Assembly: GCA_041487355.1 (NCBI GenBank) | Contig: JBGPND010000242.1 | Coordinates: forward strand, 1 to 7,105 | Origin: JAMXLO01 sp041487355 | GTDB taxonomy: Bacteria > Pseudomonadota > Alphaproteobacteria > Acetobacterales > Acetobacteraceae | Length of the DNA: 7,105 nt | Direction of reading: 5' to 3' | Shown: positions 5,632 through 7,105 of the stretch, one piece after another | Position numbering within the stretch: the stretch's first letter is position 1 | How the letters are laid out: the number at the start of each line of letters is the position of its first letter | Translations under genes and position numbers: made by a program | The notes under the pieces: generated by a model | Told to the model about the DNA's origin: nothing | Databases searched by the model: none | What the model saw: only the letters and a program-made list of their open reading frames with translations

Positions 5632-6327
5632 ATGCCGCTACCGCTCGGCCCCGAGGTCGACCCGACGCCGCGTCCCTTGCCGGCGCACGTGCCGCTTGCC
5701 GGCCGCTACGTCGCGCTCGAACCGCTGCATCGCCGCCACGCGGCGGAGCTTTGGCAGGCGGCGCAGGGAGCGGAAAAGAGCTGGACCTGGCTCGGCTACG
5801 GCCCGTTCCCGTCGGAAGACGCGATGGCCCGCTTCGTCGCCGAGTTCGCCAGCACGCATGATCCGATGGTCTGGGCGGTGCGTCCGCTCGGCACCGGCGT
5901 CGCGTCCGGCTGGCTGGCGCTGCTGGACATCCAGCCGCGGCATGCGGCGATTGAGCTCGGCAGCATCTGGTTTTCCCCGCGTTTGCAGCGCACGCGCGCG
6001 GCGACCGAGGCGATGTATCTGCTGCTGCGGCTCGCCGCGGACGAACTGGGCTATCGGCGGCTGGTGTGGAAGTGCAATGCGCTGAACGCGCCCTCCAGGC
6101 GTGCCGCCGAACGGCTGGGCTTCACCTATGAGGGGCGCCACCGTGCGCACATGGTGGTCAAGGGCCGCCGGCGCGACAGCGACTGGTACAGTATCGTCGA
6201 GGATGAATGGCCGCGCTGCCGCGACGCGCTGGCGGCCTGGCTGGATCCGGCGAATTTCTCCCCGGATGGCACGGCGGTGCGGGGGCTCGCCGCGCTGCGC
6301 GGCGAACGTCATGCCAGATCGCTTTGA
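5632..6327 (+). CDS. GNAT-family N-acetyltransferase, RimJ/RimL-like
   Basis: The protein has 231 residues. ATG 5632 is preferred because GGAGA (5619-5623) precedes it at workable spacing and the residues encoded upstream of it are not family-like. LAGRYVALEPLHRRHAAELW (about 21-40) is the typical first strand and helix of Acetyltransf_3 proteins. WAVRPL...GWLALLDIQPRHAAIELGSIWFSP covers the central strands. LQRTRAATEAMYLLLRLAAD holds the acetyl-CoA pyrophosphate-binding stretch, with the usual R-G-x-G-x-A eroded to R-T-R-A-A-T. KCNALNAPSRRAAERLGFTYEG is the characteristic C-terminal motif. RimJ/RimL relatives acetylate protein N-termini or small amines in the cytoplasm; the substrate here cannot be told. 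It is divergent from the CHRD gene with about 190 bases between, and has no evident operon partner. Confidence 0.88.
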   Translation: MPLPLGPEVDPTPRPLPAHVPLAGRYVALEPLHRRHAAELWQAAQGAEKSWTWLGYGPFPSEDAMARFVAEFASTHDPMVWAVRPLGTGVASGWLALLDIQPRHAAIELGSIWFSPRLQRTRAATEAMYLLLRLAADELGYRRLVWKCNALNAPSRRAAERLGFTYEGRHRAHMVVKGRRRDSDWYSIVEDEWPRCRDALAAWLDPANFSPDGTAVRGLAALRGERHARSL

Positions 6328-6426
6328 TAGGGAGGCATCCCTCGCCATCCTCTCACCGTCATGGCGGGGCGTCTTCCGGCCATCCGGTTAAAGTCGAAGA
6401 TGGGCACAGGCCTTTTTCAACGTCAT

Positions 6427-6466
6427 GGTCGGCGAAGCACGTCCCGGCGTAGGCCGGGAGCCGACC
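6427..6466. repeat. Two-part palindromic hairpin element
   Basis: GGTCGGC (6427-6433) pairs with GCCGACC (6460-6466), and nested inside it TCCCGGC (6442-6448) pairs with GCCGGGA (6453-6459) around a 4-base GTAG loop. An 8-base bulge (6434-6441) is unpaired on the left side only. The structure lies about 100 bases after the acetyltransferase stop. It resembles alphaproteobacterial REP-type elements and could slow 3' decay of the transcript; both points are inference. Confidence 0.5.
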
Positions 6467-6539
6467 ACCCACGACTTGGGATGCAACGCCAGCCCGACCG
6501 GACCAAGCGTCGGTATTCTCGGTGTCTGGTATAATATTC

Positions 6540-6654
6540 GACGCAGAGAGCGCCAAGAACGCAGAGGTCGCAGAGAAGAGAATTGCTGCGCTACGCGCGG
6601 AGCGCCTTCACTTTCCTTCTTTGCGATCTCTGCGTTCTTGGCGCGCTCTGCGTT
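6540..6654. repeat. Large imperfect inverted repeat (39-bp arms, 37-base loop)
   Basis: The arm at 6540-6578 matches the reverse complement of 6616-6654 at 35 of 39 positions. Each arm is itself built from repeated ACGCAGAG/GCAGAG-like units broken by CGCCAAGAAC. It would form a very stable stem. The conceptual translations (AESAKNAEVAEK one way, LRSLRSWRALR or LCDLCVLGALCVIL in other frames) are of a kind often met in spurious proteins called from intergenic repeats of high-GC bacteria, which supports a dispersed element. No coding capacity or target-site duplication is evident. Confidence 0.65.
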
Positions 6655-6781
6655 ATCCTTGCCGAACGGTTCAGGGTCCGCGCCGGCTGCGGCAAGCGGT
6701 CAACGCGTGCATGGCCGGGCTCGGCGCGTCGGGGTCGATTCCTACACAGCCTGCAGCTTATCCTGATGCCCATGGGGCTGA

Positions 6782-6802
6782 TCCTCGGGTCACGCCCGAG
6801 GA
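6782..6802. repeat. REP-like 8-bp hairpin
   Basis: TCCTCGGG (6782-6789) pairs perfectly with CCCGAGGA (6795-6802) over a 5-base loop. Read on the minus strand the surroundings give GRDPRISP, a familiar pseudo-translation of alphaproteobacterial REP elements. Stem and loop lengths equal those of the hairpin at 752-772, though the bases differ. Confidence 0.45.
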
Positions 6803-6881
6803 CGGCCATGACGAGGTAGTGTGGCCACCGTCCCCGCTCGACGACATTGCTCCGCCGTCGCCCCGGCAGGCATGGATTGCA

Positions 6882-7105
6882 TCACACACTCGTTGGCGCA
6901 GGCGACGAACGGTTCGCCGCTGCCAGTCGCGCCCCCAACACCGCCAACTGCGCATGCGTAAGCTTTGCAGACCGTGTGAAAACCCTGCCTAAAGGGATTC
7001 CGGCGCGGCGTAATACTTGATAGAATCCGGCATGTCCCACATCGCCGGTCACGACCGATCCCAAACCCTGCTTCTGCCAGAATCGCTGGACGAGTATGTC
7101 GGCCC
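6882..7105 (-). CDS. Unrecognised protein, C-terminal part (5' end beyond window)
   Basis: The minus-strand frame is open from the right edge to the TGA at 6884-6882, giving at least 73 residues (ADILVQRFWQKQGLGSVVTG at the start of the visible part). The internal TTG at 7064 could be a start, but the frame continues upstream without a stop, so a longer protein is more likely. The sequence alternates hydrophobic and basic stretches (GFYQVLRRAGIPLGRVFTRS, then LTHAQLAVLGARLAAAN) like an ordinary globular domain, and codon use is reasonable for the window. No family is recognised. It could be a real gene ending here or a chance frame in GC-rich DNA. Confidence 0.4.
   Translation of the reverse strand, partial: ADILVQRFWQKQGLGSVVTGDVGHAGFYQVLRRAGIPLGRVFTRSAKLTHAQLAVLGARLAAANRSSPAPTSV

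Larger units (their letters stand above)
6328..6881. other. Gene-poor interval with several inverted-repeat elements
   Basis: No frame here has a convincing ribosome site or family-like protein. The longer open frames translate to low-complexity strings produced by the repeats. The interval contains a two-part hairpin (6427-6466), a 39-bp inverted repeat (6540-6654) and an 8-bp REP-like hairpin (6782-6802), each listed separately. I see no tRNA, IS transposase or CRISPR array. A TATAATAT at 6530-6537 resembles a -10 box but has no matching -35 and no gene after it. Confidence 0.6.

Noticed and set aside
5638..6348. Minus-strand frame opposite the acetyltransferase
   Set aside because: Antisense shadow; the plus strand has clear GNAT motifs.
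6540..6654. Inverted repeat as ends of an insertion sequence
   Set aside because: Only 37 bases lie between the arms, with no transposase and no visible target duplication.
6522..6992. Open frames of up to 156 codons in the repeat interval
   Set aside because: Their content comes from the inverted repeats and is low complexity, without ribosome sites.

Overview
The window is GC-rich DNA with the strong G/C third-codon bias and interspersed GC-rich hairpin repeats typical of an alphaproteobacterium. The Acetobacteraceae/Rhodospirillales seem a reasonable guess, but there is no rRNA or other marker to fix the taxon.

Layout. (1) Positions 1-479 hold the end of a ParD-like antitoxin gene and a complete ParE/RelE-superfamily toxin gene, overlapping by 4 bases. 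(2) Positions 480-862 hold a possible small gene (632-841). Its Shine-Dalgarno lies in a hairpin, and its second half runs through a GC-rich REP-like repeat. (3) Positions 863-4850 are the core. A perfect 18-bp palindrome precedes a MarR-family regulator, followed 7 bases later by one very long reading frame (1386-4850, 1154 codons) for a multi-cofactor flavin/iron-sulfur oxidoreductase. That frame is interrupted by a single in-frame TAG at 3105-3107. (4) Positions 4851-4935 form a 30-bp hairpin with a heptamer-repeat loop, between the oxidoreductase gene and a convergent gene for an exported CHRD-domain protein (4940-5443, minus). (5) A RimJ/RimL-like GNAT acetyltransferase gene (5632-6327) diverges from the CHRD gene. 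(6) Positions 6328-6881 have no convincing gene but carry three different inverted-repeat elements. (7) A partial unrecognised gene on the minus strand enters from the right edge (6882-7105).

How they may work together. The MarR regulator and the oxidoreductase form an apparent two-gene operon, with the palindrome as likely operator. The oxidoreductase joins a GltD/DPYD-type module (N-terminal Fe-S cysteines plus FAD and NAD(P) Rossmann folds) to a PyrK/ferredoxin-reductase-type module (FAD, NAD(P), C-terminal Fe-S cysteines). It therefore looks like a soluble electron-transfer or bifurcation-type enzyme of unknown substrate. The amber codon falls inside the second Rossmann region, so the gene is either freshly broken, misread in sequencing, or read through. 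The other genes look functionally unrelated.
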